Positions 27,348 to 35,702 of a DNA stretch of 64,000 bases are shown here, piece after piece. The stretch covers positions 33,893-97,892 of the forward strand of contig JBCBPW010000015.1 in assembly GCA_039820545.1 (NCBI GenBank), in the 5' to 3' direction. The DNA is from JALEFZ01 sp039820545 (GTDB lineage Bacteria > Bacteroidota > Bacteroidia > J057). Under the pieces are notes generated by a model that saw nothing but the letters and a program-made list of their open reading frames with translations, ran no database searches and was not told the origin of the DNA. The translations under genes were made by a program, and so were the position numbers. How positions within the stretch are numbered: position 1 is the first letter of the stretch; the number at the start of each line of letters is the position of its first letter.

Positions 27348-27962
27348 TCATCGAAAAATCCACTTGAGCTCAATCTCTAGATCGGGAAAAATAGTGGGAG
27401 AAATGATGTCTTGATGGGTGTAGATCTTATCGGCTCGCTTGTACCTTCCATCTTCTTGAAGCGTATGGGTCATGATGGTTCCTTCTGCTGGGTGTACGAT
27501 CCAGTATTCCTTTACACCCGTATTTTGGTAAAGGTCATATTTCTCGTTTAGGTCCTTGTTAGAAGTAGACTTGGAGAGAATCTCAATGATCCATTCGGGG
27601 GCTCCTATACAGCCTCTTGAGTCGAGTTTTTGAGGATCACAGACGACACAGATATCGGGTTGGACGACTGTATCTACTTTTTGGTCTGTCATTTGACTTT
27701 CGGGTAAGGGTAACCTAACGTCAAATGGAGCATGGAATACTTTACAGGTTTTGCGCTTGAGGTATTGATAAATTTCCCCCATTAAGTTGGTGGAAATCTC
27801 CTGATGCCCCATACTTGGAGCAGGCGACATCTTGAAGATACGGCCTTTGATCAACTCTACGCGCTCCTTGAACTGCCACAGCAGGTAATCGGCGTAGGTA
27901 TAAGACTTATTCAGATCTAGTGCTTGGATGTCGGTGACGATATTTGCTTCCTGTGTCGGCAT
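27348..27962 (-). CDS. Uma2 family (DUF820) restriction-endonuclease-fold protein
   Basis: 204 residues, cytosolic. It has the Uma2 pattern: TYADYLLW and VELIKGRIFKMSPAP at the N-terminus, then the PD-(D/E)xK-like core VVQPDICVV, GAPEWIIEILSKST, KDLNEKYDLY and GVKEYWIVHP. The acidic and Lys positions of the presumed nuclease site are kept. The family is very abundant in cyanobacteria and Bacteroidota; many copies are linked to mobile DNA but the natural substrate is unknown. It is a single gene between two sigma-factor loci, with no partner. Confidence 0.88.
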   Translation of the reverse strand: MPTQEANIVTDIQALDLNKSYTYADYLLWQFKERVELIKGRIFKMSPAPSMGHQEISTNLMGEIYQYLKRKTCKVFHAPFDVRLPLPESQMTDQKVDTVVQPDICVVCDPQKLDSRGCIGAPEWIIEILSKSTSNKDLNEKYDLYQNTGVKEYWIVHPAEGTIMTHTLQEDGRYKRADKIYTHQDIISPTIFPDLEIELKWIFR

Positions 27963-28236
27963 GAATGAATATACGAAAAACTTCGCTTGCGTTTTTATTC
28001 CATAGTGATTAGGACGAATGAATTCCGATAGGATTCATTTTCTAAGTGGGGATGCGATAAATCGACGTCTCCATACAGAAAATACGGTACCAACCCATTC
28101 GTGATAATCATTCAATGAAAACTAAAGATACATGCTTCCCATACAACCTTCTCCCCCTTTCTCTCTACATTGATACAAAGATATCTTTTGACCTCTTGCA
28201 AGAAGTCAAAGTCGACTGGACTCAACCCCTACACAA

Positions 28237-28800
28237 ATGGCAGCCCAGCAAGCGCGCATCTACCAAATGATCCCCGAGGAAGTGGCCCTCCTAGAGCGAT
28301 GTCTCAAGCAGGACCGACTGGCCCAAAAAGAACTGTATGACAAGTACAAGGATGCGATGTATACCCTCTGTTATCGCATCACGAATGACTTCGAACTGGC
28401 GCAAGATGCCTTACAAGAAGCTTTTGTCGGTGTATTTAGAGGGCTGAATAAGTTTCGGAAGCAATCCTCTCTGGGAGCTTGGATCAAAACCATTGTGGTC
28501 CGAACAGCCTACCGAAAGGTCAAACAGCAGAATCAAATATTTTTTGAACCTATAGAAAATATCCCCGACAATGTCCTGCTAGACTGGGGGGAGTATATCG
28601 TACCTGCCTATCTTGAGCGTGCGATCCAATCTCTTCCACCAGGCTATCGATCGGTTTTTGTGTTGGTCGAAGTAGAGGGCTACAGCCATAAAGAAGTCGC
28701 TGAAATGCTCAGCATCTCTGTTGGTACCTCTAAATCCCAACTGTATCATTCGAAACGTCAACTTCAAAAAAAGCTCCGAGCTTGGGGTGAAAACAGATGA
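28237..28800 (+). CDS. ECF-type RNA polymerase sigma factor (second)
   Basis: 187 residues. Region 2 reads AQKELYDKYKDAMYTLCYRI ... FELAQDALQEAFVGVFRGL and region 4 SLPPGYRSVFVLVEVEGYSH plus KEVAEMLSISVGTSKSQLYH: a canonical ECF sigma with both DNA-binding modules, much closer to the consensus than the one at 26.4-27.0 kb. The ATG at 28237 is used; MIPEE ten codons later is an alternative. It overlaps the next gene by ATGA, so sigma factor and its partner should be made in fixed ratio. Confidence 0.93.
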   Translation: MAAQQARIYQMIPEEVALLERCLKQDRLAQKELYDKYKDAMYTLCYRITNDFELAQDALQEAFVGVFRGLNKFRKQSSLGAWIKTIVVRTAYRKVKQQNQIFFEPIENIPDNVLLDWGEYIVPAYLERAIQSLPPGYRSVFVLVEVEGYSHKEVAEMLSISVGTSKSQLYHSKRQLQKKLRAWGENR

Positions 28801-29390
28801 AAGAACAAAACCGACAAACCCTCCGCGATGCCCTCCAACAATTGCCCATACATGAGGTGCCCGAATCTGCATGGTCCTATATCATGTCTCAGATTCATGC
28901 TTCCTCTGATCTGGCATCTCAACTCCCACAATATGCAGCGCCTCAAAGCGCATGGGAGAGTATAGAAGTCGCGCTACAGACTCCTGGAAGAAGCAGATCT
29001 ATCCGTGCATGGCTAGTGGCTGCTGCTGCCACACTTTTAGCGATGATGTCTATCGCCTTGACGGGAGATTACCATCAGGAGATACCTGTAGAGGTGCTCA
29101 ATAAAGAAGTAAAGGAACTACCTGTAATTGCGCGTGCGCAACTCGTCGCTTTTGAAGAGGAATGGCGAGAAGAGGAAAATAAGATGTACCAATGTCTAGA
29201 GCATCTTCCTGATTCGAAGATGGTAAGCCTACGCCCCGTTTTGGCTTCCTATATGGATATTGCACATGATTACGATAATATGCGGGCACTTTTTCCTCAA
29301 CAGGATAGTTTGACTGTGAGCCAGGAATTTATCTCAGTAGAAAAAAGTAGGGACAGTTTGCTGCAGTTGATTATGGAAAATTGTGAGTAG
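28797..29390 (+). CDS. Membrane anti-sigma-like partner of the second ECF factor
   Basis: 197 residues. The N-terminal ~80 cytosolic residues contain two similar short units (IHEVPESAWSYIMSQI and YAAPQSAWESIEVALQ), a repeat of the P-x-SAW-x-x-I motif that may clasp the sigma factor. One membrane helix (~87-107, AWLVAAAATLLAMMSIAL) is followed by a ~90-residue periplasmic part with helices and two Cys. There is no zinc motif. The role is inferred from the four-base ATGA coupling to the sigma gene and the topology. It converges on the RsbW-like gene. Confidence 0.78.
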   Translation: MKEQNRQTLRDALQQLPIHEVPESAWSYIMSQIHASSDLASQLPQYAAPQSAWESIEVALQTPGRSRSIRAWLVAAAATLLAMMSIALTGDYHQEIPVEVLNKEVKELPVIARAQLVAFEEEWREEENKMYQCLEHLPDSKMVSLRPVLASYMDIAHDYDNMRALFPQQDSLTVSQEFISVEKSRDSLLQLIMENCE

Positions 29391-29459
29391 GGGCGAGAGA
29401 AGTAAGCTAAAAGGAAAAGAGAAGGATTTTGAACGCAAAAAGGGGGTGAATGGAGCGTC

Positions 29460-29888
29460 TTAAGCCTTAGGTGTTTCGGAGGGGAGATTTTTGGCAAACT
29501 TATAAATAAAATGGTCGGTGGCTTCTTCTACTTTTACTTCATCCATGATCCTGTGAATGAGGTTAATTCCTAGACCGCCTTTTCCTCTGGCTTTGACTAT
29601 TTCTGAGACGTGTTTGGGCTTATACTTATCTATGGGAAATGCTTTGCCAGTATCTTTTATTTCTGTGTATAGGACAGTTTCTTTTCTGTAGAGGGAGACT
29701 TCTATCGTAGAATAATTATCACATTGATGTTGATGGATCATACAGTTTGCACAAGCTTCATCTACAGCTAGCACGATCTGATGGGAAAGTTTCCCATGGA
29801 TATCCAAATCCGTCAGTTGAGCCTTCACGAAGGCCCGAACTTCAGCTAAATTGGCTTTATTACATCTTACACGCAAATACGCCTTCAT
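29460..29888 (-). CDS. RsbW-like anti-sigma kinase (HATPase)
   Basis: 142 residues of the GHKL serine-kinase/anti-sigma family. The N-box is AVDEACANCMIHQHQ and the G-box is KGGLGINLIHRIMDEV, with IKDTGKAF (G1-like D-x-G) between. Such proteins bind either a sigma factor or an STAS antagonist, and phosphorylate the antagonist on Ser using ATP. The STAS gene is 5 bp upstream, and the phosphatase gene precedes that, so the three form a partner switch. The output factor is not obvious locally; the nearby ECF factors are not the usual targets. Confidence 0.9.
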   Translation of the reverse strand: MKAYLRVRCNKANLAEVRAFVKAQLTDLDIHGKLSHQIVLAVDEACANCMIHQHQCDNYSTIEVSLYRKETVLYTEIKDTGKAFPIDKYKPKHVSEIVKARGKGGLGINLIHRIMDEVKVEEATDHFIYKFAKNLPSETPKA

Positions 29889-29893
29889 ACCTT

Positions 29894-30232
29894 CTAGAAT
29901 TCTAGACTGGGATCTATTTCGCCCTGATGCAATTTCAGATTATCAATTTTATCCAGTCCTAATATAGTAAAAACTTCATGAACATTATCCGCGAGGTGTG
30001 TGAGAATGATCTTCCCGTTATTTTGCTCTATTTCATCTATGAAAGAAATGAACACCCCGAGGCCTGCACTAGATATATAAGTCACATTCTCCATATTAAT
30101 ATGGAGGTTATATACATTTTTTTCGATTAAAGAACGTATGGTTTCATCTAAGTAAACGGAGGAGTTCGCATCAAGTTCTCCTTCGGGTCCAATCGTAGTA
30201 TAACGATCATGAGGGGTTACTGTGATATTCAT
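29894..30232 (-). CDS. STAS-domain anti-sigma factor antagonist (RsbV-like)
   Basis: 112 residues, a single STAS domain: GPEGELDANSSVYLDETIRS near the start and the phospho-switch loop VTYISSAGLGVFISFIDEIE, whose Ser residues are the expected kinase target. Unphosphorylated, it would bind the RsbW-like kinase and free the output protein. It lies 36 bp after the PP2C phosphatase gene and 5 bp before the kinase gene. Confidence 0.92.
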   Translation of the reverse strand: MNITVTPHDRYTTIGPEGELDANSSVYLDETIRSLIEKNVYNLHINMENVTYISSAGLGVFISFIDEIEQNNGKIILTHLADNVHEVFTILGLDKIDNLKLHQGEIDPSLEF

Positions 30233-30268
30233 ATTTATTTCTTATTACGGAGAGCTAATAGAATAGTT

Positions 30269-32359
30269 TTAGGGGAATTTGACGATTAATACCGTATAGT
30301 CATCATCGAGGTCTGAGTGGGCAAATGTCTTGACTGACTCTACAATTCCCTGAGACATTTCCTCTACACTTCCTTCGCAAAAGGTCCTGATGGCTTTTTC
30401 CAGTCGCTCGTAGCCGTATTCTTCTCCCTTTTCATTGCGTGCCTCCAAGATACCATCTGTATAAAGGACGAGGAAGTCTCCTGATTGGAAGGTAAAAGAT
30501 TCTACATCCCTTACATAGCGTTCATAGCTCCCATTGCGTACAATTCCCAAGCCCAAGGTTCCCTCTCTCAACATATGTACTTCCCCGCAGTCATGTTGAA
30601 AGTGAAACGCAGGAGAATGGCCTGCTCGGATCAGTTCCACTTGTTTCTTTTGCAGATCGATTTGTAGATAGGTGAGAGTCATAAAGAACCCATGCTGCAT
30701 ACAGCTGGAAAGCGCTTGATTGGCCGTGACTATAAACTCTTTCACTCCTATATCCATACGTGTGAGCGCATGAAAGATCCCCTTAATCTCAGCCATGTAA
30801 AAGGCCGCCGTTGTCCCCTTACCTGATACATCACCGATAGCTAGGCGAAATGTATGATCATCTGCTTGTATTACATCAAAATAGTCTCCTCCTACTTCTT
30901 GAGCTGTCTCACTTCGTGCTGCAAATTGTATATCTGGATGCACAGGGAGCTTAGAAGGTAAGAGCTGACTTTGGACTTCTTTGGCGATTTTGAGTTGTTC
31001 TTGATAGCGCTCCAACTCAATGTTATTTTTGATGAGTCGGGCGTTTTCCAGTGCCATACCTGCCTGCTCCGCAAAGGTCGTCAGGGCATTGACGGTCACA
31101 TCTTCAAAAGAGTTCGTCAATTCATTGACCACATATACGGCTCCATATCCCTTGTTGTGTGATACAATAGGGACACCCAGCAAGCACTTGAATCGATGCT
31201 CAGTCTCGCGAAAGAGTTTGTGACGACGGATATTTTTGATCAGCATATGACGCTGATCTTCCATGATGTTTCGTGTGAGGTTATTGCCTTGCTTGAGCTG
31301 TTCGATCTCATCTATTTGCGTCCTCAGCGTAGCCACAATCTGAATTTCTCCTTTTTCCTCATCTACCATCTCTACCCATCCTGCCTGTGCACTAGCCGCC
31401 ATGACACTCGCATCTAACAGCGTCCGGATGATCTCCGAAAAGTCTAGATTGGACTGTATCGCCTGATTGATCTTATTGAAGGAAGCAATCTCGACACTCT
31501 CCCGCTCAAATATGGAGGTCGTCGGAAGATTGAAGAATAAAACGAGAATAGAAAAAAGCGTGTAGCTGATGGTAAAGATCACTAAGAATAGTAGAAAGGA
31601 GAAAAAGAGCCCATCTGTCTCCAAGCCTAGTTGCCCTGGAAGCCTGTAAGCTGCAATCAAGTACGTGCCTGTCACCAAGGCTACTAAGGCGAAGAGTCCC
31701 AATACTCGTAACTTCTGATTGAAGTTGAGGTAGGCTGTCCAGCGTACATTGGTGGAGAGTACAATACACAAGATGACGAAGATCGGAATCCCCAATAGGC
31801 GGAGCGGGATGATCGTTTGGTACTGAAACAATCGAAGAAATATCCCCATCTGCTGAAGAACAGAAAAGCCTAAAAAGACCAAAAAAAGCCTCCAAAAAAG
31901 GATTTTACGCTTGGTTCGCGGATAGAGAATGAACCGGCGAAAGATGAAGGTAGCAGACAAGAAGAAGACCATCATCGCATACAGTCCCAACAAGAAGAAG
32001 AAATGAACCAAGTATCGATGGAGGGTACTGCCGACAAGGGCGCGGTTGGCAAAGGTGATCAGCATGACTAGGGTGATGCCCACCATTCCGATCATGAACA
32101 ATCGCCACATCAAGGTCGCCACATTGAGTTTCTCGATATTGCTAAATATCCGACCGATCCAGACAGCGTGTACCACCATGAATCCCGCCATGATCAGTTG
32201 ATAATTGATACTCCCGATCACCCAGTTTTCACTGGAGGCGTATACGCTTAGTGATTGCTCCAGAACATGTATCCCCAATAGGGCGATCCAGAGTAGAATC
32301 CCTACAATAAGTAAAATACCATTTATGAGTTTGGGACTTAGTGCCCGAAAGTTTATCAT
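30269..32359 (-). CDS. Membrane GAF-SpoIIE (PP2C) serine phosphatase, RsbU-like
   Basis: 696 residues. Residues 1-~270 carry about seven membrane helices (e.g. LINGILLIVGILLWIALLGI; FFFLLGLYAMMVFFLSATFI). Residues ~290-440 are a GAF domain (SEIIRTLLDASVMAASAQAG ... CLLGVPIVSHNKGYGAVYVV). A short coiled-coil (LERYQEQLKIAKEVQSQLLP) leads to the SpoIIE phosphatase (~470-696) with metal-binding GGDYFDVIQ, IGDVSGKGTTAAF, TDGILEARN and DDDYTVLIV. It should remove phosphate from the STAS protein encoded next, in response to a membrane or small-molecule cue. It is first of three. Confidence 0.93.
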   Translation of the reverse strand: MINFRALSPKLINGILLIVGILLWIALLGIHVLEQSLSVYASSENWVIGSINYQLIMAGFMVVHAVWIGRIFSNIEKLNVATLMWRLFMIGMVGITLVMLITFANRALVGSTLHRYLVHFFFLLGLYAMMVFFLSATFIFRRFILYPRTKRKILFWRLFLVFLGFSVLQQMGIFLRLFQYQTIIPLRLLGIPIFVILCIVLSTNVRWTAYLNFNQKLRVLGLFALVALVTGTYLIAAYRLPGQLGLETDGLFFSFLLFLVIFTISYTLFSILVLFFNLPTTSIFERESVEIASFNKINQAIQSNLDFSEIIRTLLDASVMAASAQAGWVEMVDEEKGEIQIVATLRTQIDEIEQLKQGNNLTRNIMEDQRHMLIKNIRRHKLFRETEHRFKCLLGVPIVSHNKGYGAVYVVNELTNSFEDVTVNALTTFAEQAGMALENARLIKNNIELERYQEQLKIAKEVQSQLLPSKLPVHPDIQFAARSETAQEVGGDYFDVIQADDHTFRLAIGDVSGKGTTAAFYMAEIKGIFHALTRMDIGVKEFIVTANQALSSCMQHGFFMTLTYLQIDLQKKQVELIRAGHSPAFHFQHDCGEVHMLREGTLGLGIVRNGSYERYVRDVESFTFQSGDFLVLYTDGILEARNEKGEEYGYERLEKAIRTFCEGSVEEMSQGIVESVKTFAHSDLDDDYTVLIVKFP

Positions 32360-32421
32360 TTACTTCAACAATCCCATCTGTCAGTCTACACACACCTTAT
32401 ATATGTCCCTACATAGAGGGG

Positions 32422-32451
32422 CAAATTAAGTGCTGGATTTAACAAAACAAA
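32422..32451 (-). promoter_or_regulatory. Putative promoter of the partner-switch operon
   Basis: Minus strand TTTG (complement of 32448-32451), 18-base spacer, then TTAATTTG (complement of 32422-32429), one base off TAnnTTTG. The same octamer TTAATTTG also overlaps the -33 box. It lies ~62 bases upstream of the phosphatase start. Confidence 0.4.
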
Positions 32452-32559
32452 TTAAGGAATAAATGGCAAATAGAAGGGCCGTCTTTAGGAAAATTTAACT
32501 TTTGCCCATCCATATACCAGGAGAAGGAAAGAAGCAATGGTGCGCGCAAGAGAATTCTG

Positions 32560-32567
32560 TATCTTTG
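32560..32567 (+). promoter_or_regulatory. -7 box of hppD
   Basis: Exact TAnnTTTG match (tatctttg), ending 31 bases before the hppD ATG. The -33 region is weak (aatg at a 20-base spacer). Confidence 0.5.
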
Positions 32568-32598
32568 CCTCATCAAGGATCTTTAAATACTATACTAC

Positions 32599-33690
32599 AT
32601 GCAAGATTTCCTTCCCATCAAGGCGATAGATTACATAGAGTTTTATGTGGGAAATGCCAAACAAGCTGCCCACTTCTACAAAACAGCCTTTGGTTTTCAG
32701 ACCTATGCCTATGCTGGTCCAGAGACAGGCGTACGAGATCGCGCATCCTATGTGCTCGTACAGGATAAGATTCGTCTGATCCTGACGACTCCCTTGTCGC
32801 CAGTAAGTGACATTGCGAGCCATATCCATATGCACGGAGATGGGGTCAAAGCGATCGCTTTTGAAGTGCCTGACGCCCGATCTGCATTTGAAGAGACTGT
32901 GGCTAGGGGGGCTCGTCCCTACCTCAAACCTGATACGTATGAAGATGGGCATGGTCAAGTCGTTGTTTCGGGTATTCACACGTATGGGGACACCGTCCAT
33001 ATGTTTATAGAGCGTGGACAGTATGAGGGTATTTTTTTACCTGGTTATGTGGAGCAGCAAACACATTACAATCCACCCGCTCTGGGACTGAGATATGTGG
33101 ATCACATCGTAGGAAATGTAGGATGGAACCAAATGAATGTCTGGTGTGAGTTCTATGCAAATGTCATGGGATTCAGTCAGCTCGTCTCTTTTGATGACAA
33201 AGACATCTCCACCGAATACACCGCCCTCATGTCCAAGGTGATGAGCAATGGCACAGGCAAAGTAAAATTTCCCATCAATGAGCCAGCGGATGGGAAAAAG
33301 AAATCGCAGATTGAAGAGTATCTAGACTTTTACCACGGTGCAGGGGTGCAGCATATCGCTATGGGTACAGGAAACATCATCGAGACAGTTACCCAACTTC
33401 GCGATAGAGGGATAGAGTTTTTGCGCGTGCCTACGACTTACTATGACGAGGTGCTCGGGCGCGTGGGAGAGATAGACGAAGAACTCAAAGATTTGCGTGA
33501 GCTAGGCATTCTAGTAGATCGAGACGAAGAAGGATATTTGTTGCAGATATTTACCAAGCCTGTGGAGGACAGACCGACGGTTTTCTTTGAGATTATCCAG
33601 CGAAAAGGCGCGAGATCTTTTGGGAAAGGCAACTTCAAGGCGCTGTTTGAGGCGATCGAACGAGAGCAAGAGATGAGAGGGAACTTGTGA
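32599..33690 (+). CDS. hppD: 4-hydroxyphenylpyruvate dioxygenase
   Basis: 363 residues, usual length. It converts 4-hydroxyphenylpyruvate to homogentisate in tyrosine breakdown, using Fe(II) and O2. It has two tandem vicinal-oxygen-chelate halves. The 2-His-1-Glu iron site is complete: H169 (YVDHIVGNV), H252 (GVQHIAMGTGNI) and E331 (VFFEIIQRKG). The C-terminal gate helix (ARSFGKGNFKALFEAIEREQ) is present. Cytosolic. No other tyrosine-catabolism gene is adjacent. It is transcribed alone between a -7 box and a strong terminator. Confidence 0.96.
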   Translation: MQDFLPIKAIDYIEFYVGNAKQAAHFYKTAFGFQTYAYAGPETGVRDRASYVLVQDKIRLILTTPLSPVSDIASHIHMHGDGVKAIAFEVPDARSAFEETVARGARPYLKPDTYEDGHGQVVVSGIHTYGDTVHMFIERGQYEGIFLPGYVEQQTHYNPPALGLRYVDHIVGNVGWNQMNVWCEFYANVMGFSQLVSFDDKDISTEYTALMSKVMSNGTGKVKFPINEPADGKKKSQIEEYLDFYHGAGVQHIAMGTGNIIETVTQLRDRGIEFLRVPTTYYDEVLGRVGEIDEELKDLRELGILVDRDEEGYLLQIFTKPVEDRPTVFFEIIQRKGARSFGKGNFKALFEAIEREQEMRGNL

Positions 33691-33728
33691 GGTACTCACA
33701 TTTGATTTCATATTTCTTCATACATACA

Positions 33729-33757
33729 AAAACGCAGGGCACTTCACCCTGCGTTTT
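33729..33757 (+). terminator. Intrinsic terminator of hppD
   Basis: Perfect 11-bp stem aaaacgcaggg / ccctgcgtttt with loop cacttca, followed by gctttt. Confidence 0.85.
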
Positions 33758-33844
33758 GCTTTTATACACTGTATGTTTTGTTCGGTCAGCTTGAGTTGAT
33801 GGACAAAAGAAATCGAAGTATAAATAAGGTAAAAATCCTTGAAT

Positions 33845-33914
33845 ATCAATACTTTAAGTCTCTTGTCTTGAATGTGGTGAAATCTCTTTCGGGATCACGT
33901 CTCAACATCTGACC
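33845..33914 (+). repeat. interspersed repeat family B, copy 3
   Basis: Reads atcaatactttaagtctctt, gtcttgaatgtggtgaaat, then ctctttcgggatcacgtctc aacatctgacc split over the core hairpin GTG-AA-ATCTC-TTTC-GGGAT-CAC. It sits between the hppD terminator and the 3' end of the prohibitin gene. Confidence 0.8.
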
Positions 33915-33920
33915 TTTTGC

Positions 33921-34742
33921 CTATTGATTTCCAAGAATCAAGGGAAGTCCACTGTCACCGCTACCTACTACGATGACTTTAGATCCTGGGGATTCAGCCA
34001 ACTTCAAGGTCGCTTGAATTCCTTTTTCTGTAAGAATCTTATCTGTCAAGGAGGCACTCAGGATACGGTTGGCATCTGCTTTACCTTGAGCCTCAATCTT
34101 GACACGCTCGGCTTCTTTACGTGCGAGGTCAATCTCGAACTCTTTCTTATCCGCTTGCTCCTTGGCTTTGAGCTTGTCCTGGATCGCAATCTTGATCTGC
34201 TCAGGCAGGTCGATGTTACGAAGAAGCGCAGATTCTAGAATGATATTTTTCTGGCTCAATGTCTTCTGAAGCTCACTCTGGATGGTGGTCTCGATTTCTT
34301 CTCGCTTGAGACGGTAGATATCTTCAGGTGTGTAGCGACCGATGATCCTACGCACGGTAGACCTTGTCAAGTCTTCGACAATACTCTCCTTATAGCCTCG
34401 TCCAATCTCCTCGTGTAATTCACCGATTTTATCTGCTTGTGGGCGGAAACGAACCGATACATCTAGATTGATATTCAGACCATCGGAAGAAAGGACAGTC
34501 ATATTTTTCTGATTGATGATCTGCTCACGCACATCGTACTCAATCATTGTATTCCAGGGAGCGATCATGTGGAAGCCCTGGCCATAGACATTTTCAGTGT
34601 CCAATCCCCCTCCAAATTTACGGAAGATGACACCTTTATATCCCGCTTCGATTGTAATGAATGCACCCGAAGTCAAGAGGACTAGCAGGAAAAAGCCCCC
34701 TAATACAATCAATGCTGTGGTGAGTACTCTGGATCGGTTCAT
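33921..34742 (-). CDS. Prohibitin / SPFH family membrane protein
   Basis: 273 residues from the ATG at 34740-34742 (15 codons after the first in-frame Met; chosen because MNRSRVLTTALIVLGGFFLL gives a normal N-terminal anchor). One membrane helix, then an SPFH/band 7 domain (~28-210: IEAGYKGVIFRKFGG, LNINLDVSVRFRPQ, IIGRYTPEDIYRLKREEI, LLRNIDLPEQIKIAI) and a coiled-coil rich in Lys/Glu/Ala (KAKEQADKKEFEIDLARKEA). It forms membrane rings that scaffold proteases or other complexes. The HtrA protease at 39-40.5 kb is not adjacent. Monocistronic. Confidence 0.93.
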   Translation of the reverse strand: MNRSRVLTTALIVLGGFFLLVLLTSGAFITIEAGYKGVIFRKFGGGLDTENVYGQGFHMIAPWNTMIEYDVREQIINQKNMTVLSSDGLNINLDVSVRFRPQADKIGELHEEIGRGYKESIVEDLTRSTVRRIIGRYTPEDIYRLKREEIETTIQSELQKTLSQKNIILESALLRNIDLPEQIKIAIQDKLKAKEQADKKEFEIDLARKEAERVKIEAQGKADANRILSASLTDKILTEKGIQATLKLAESPGSKVIVVGSGDSGLPLILGNQ

Positions 34743-35062
34743 GTTTTTTGTTTTTACTATATAGTATCCTTTACGCCAAATATACAAAAGGAGCTTATAG
34801 ACTTTCCAGGGTTTGATTCGGACATAATGGACGGCCTTGAGAAGTATGATTTTCTAGTGTGTGCTCCTTTATATCTATAAGGTACGATCTAGATGTCGAA
34901 AGTTGGAAAATTATATGAGAAAATCTGTATCACATGTCATCTGCGCAACTTCCTAAGGATAAATCCCGTCATGGAACAAGAGACGGATAGGCTCCTCAAA
35001 AATTGTATCAGTAAGGTCGATCTTTGTACATAGTTGACAGTGACAATCAAATTTTACAAATC
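34743..35062. other. Divergent region between prohibitin and barrel-protein genes
   Basis: 320 bases holding the promoters of two divergent genes. A GATCTTTG octamer at 35019-35026 (one base off TAnnTTTG) may serve the + gene, but no well-spaced -33 box was found. No RNA gene or repeat seen. Confidence 0.4.
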
Positions 35063-35641
35063 ATGAGAATTCAGATTCCCAGTATAGGCGTGATGTTATT
35101 CCTCACGCTTTTATTTCTTCAACTTCACGTTAAGGCACAAGTTCCTGCATCCCAACAGCAGGGAACATGGACAGCTGGTATCAGCTTATCACAATATGCT
35201 CAAGGATTAGATCAGTACAGTTGGGGAGGACCACGTGTCAGACTTGGCTACAACATCGCCGACAGGTGGACATTAGGCTTGAATGTGCAGCAACGCAATT
35301 TTGAAGGTGGTGGTTTGCTTACGTCATTTTCAGGGACTTATATAGATGTATCTGCAAGGCGGTACGTGATTTCGGCTTCGAAGCTTTCACTATTTGTAGA
35401 GGGCGGTTTAGGTGTAAATACCAGTTCTGTCATTCGTACTGCTGCAGGAGAAGCTTTGGTAGGGGGCGTGAATCCTGCAGCACGTGTAACACCTGGTATT
35501 CAGGCGCAGGTCTTACCTTGGCTTAGTATCGAAGGAAGCATGGACTTTCGTGCACTATATGTCAATCGAGCACAAGAGTTGAGAACATTCTCTCCTGGAT
35601 TCAACCTAGGTGTGAATTTGCACCTATCTAAAAGACGATAA
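35063..35641 (+). CDS. Outer-membrane beta-barrel protein
   Basis: 192 residues from the ATG at 35063, which opens the signal peptide (MRIQIPSIGVMLFLTLLFLQ, then LHVKAQ); an ATG 13 codons earlier adds only a polar lead. The mature protein is a run of amphipathic strands with Gly/aromatic ends (TAGISLSQYAQGLD; VRLGYNIADRWTLGLNVQQR; SLFVEGGLGVNTSS; GFNLGVNLHLSKRR), as in small OmpW/OmpA-like barrels. The ligand or role is unknown. It is convergent with gapdh across a shared hairpin. Confidence 0.8.
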   Translation: MRIQIPSIGVMLFLTLLFLQLHVKAQVPASQQQGTWTAGISLSQYAQGLDQYSWGGPRVRLGYNIADRWTLGLNVQQRNFEGGGLLTSFSGTYIDVSARRYVISASKLSLFVEGGLGVNTSSVIRTAAGEALVGGVNPAARVTPGIQAQVLPWLSIEGSMDFRALYVNRAQELRTFSPGFNLGVNLHLSKRR

Positions 35642-35651
35642 CAAGCAAAGA

Positions 35652-35676
35652 AGAGGTAGCTGTATCGGCTACCTCT
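35652..35676. terminator. Hairpin between convergent barrel-protein and gapdh genes
   Basis: Perfect 9-bp stem agaggtagc / gctacctct with loop tgtatcg. T-runs are weak on both sides, but the position between two convergent stops suits a bidirectional terminator. Confidence 0.55.
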
Positions 35677-35702
35677 CCATTATTTCATCTGTATGGTTCC
35701 GA

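Noticed and set aside
27348..27962. Toxin or restriction system around the Uma2 gene
   Set aside because: No methyltransferase, antitoxin or paired gene; it is a lone gene.
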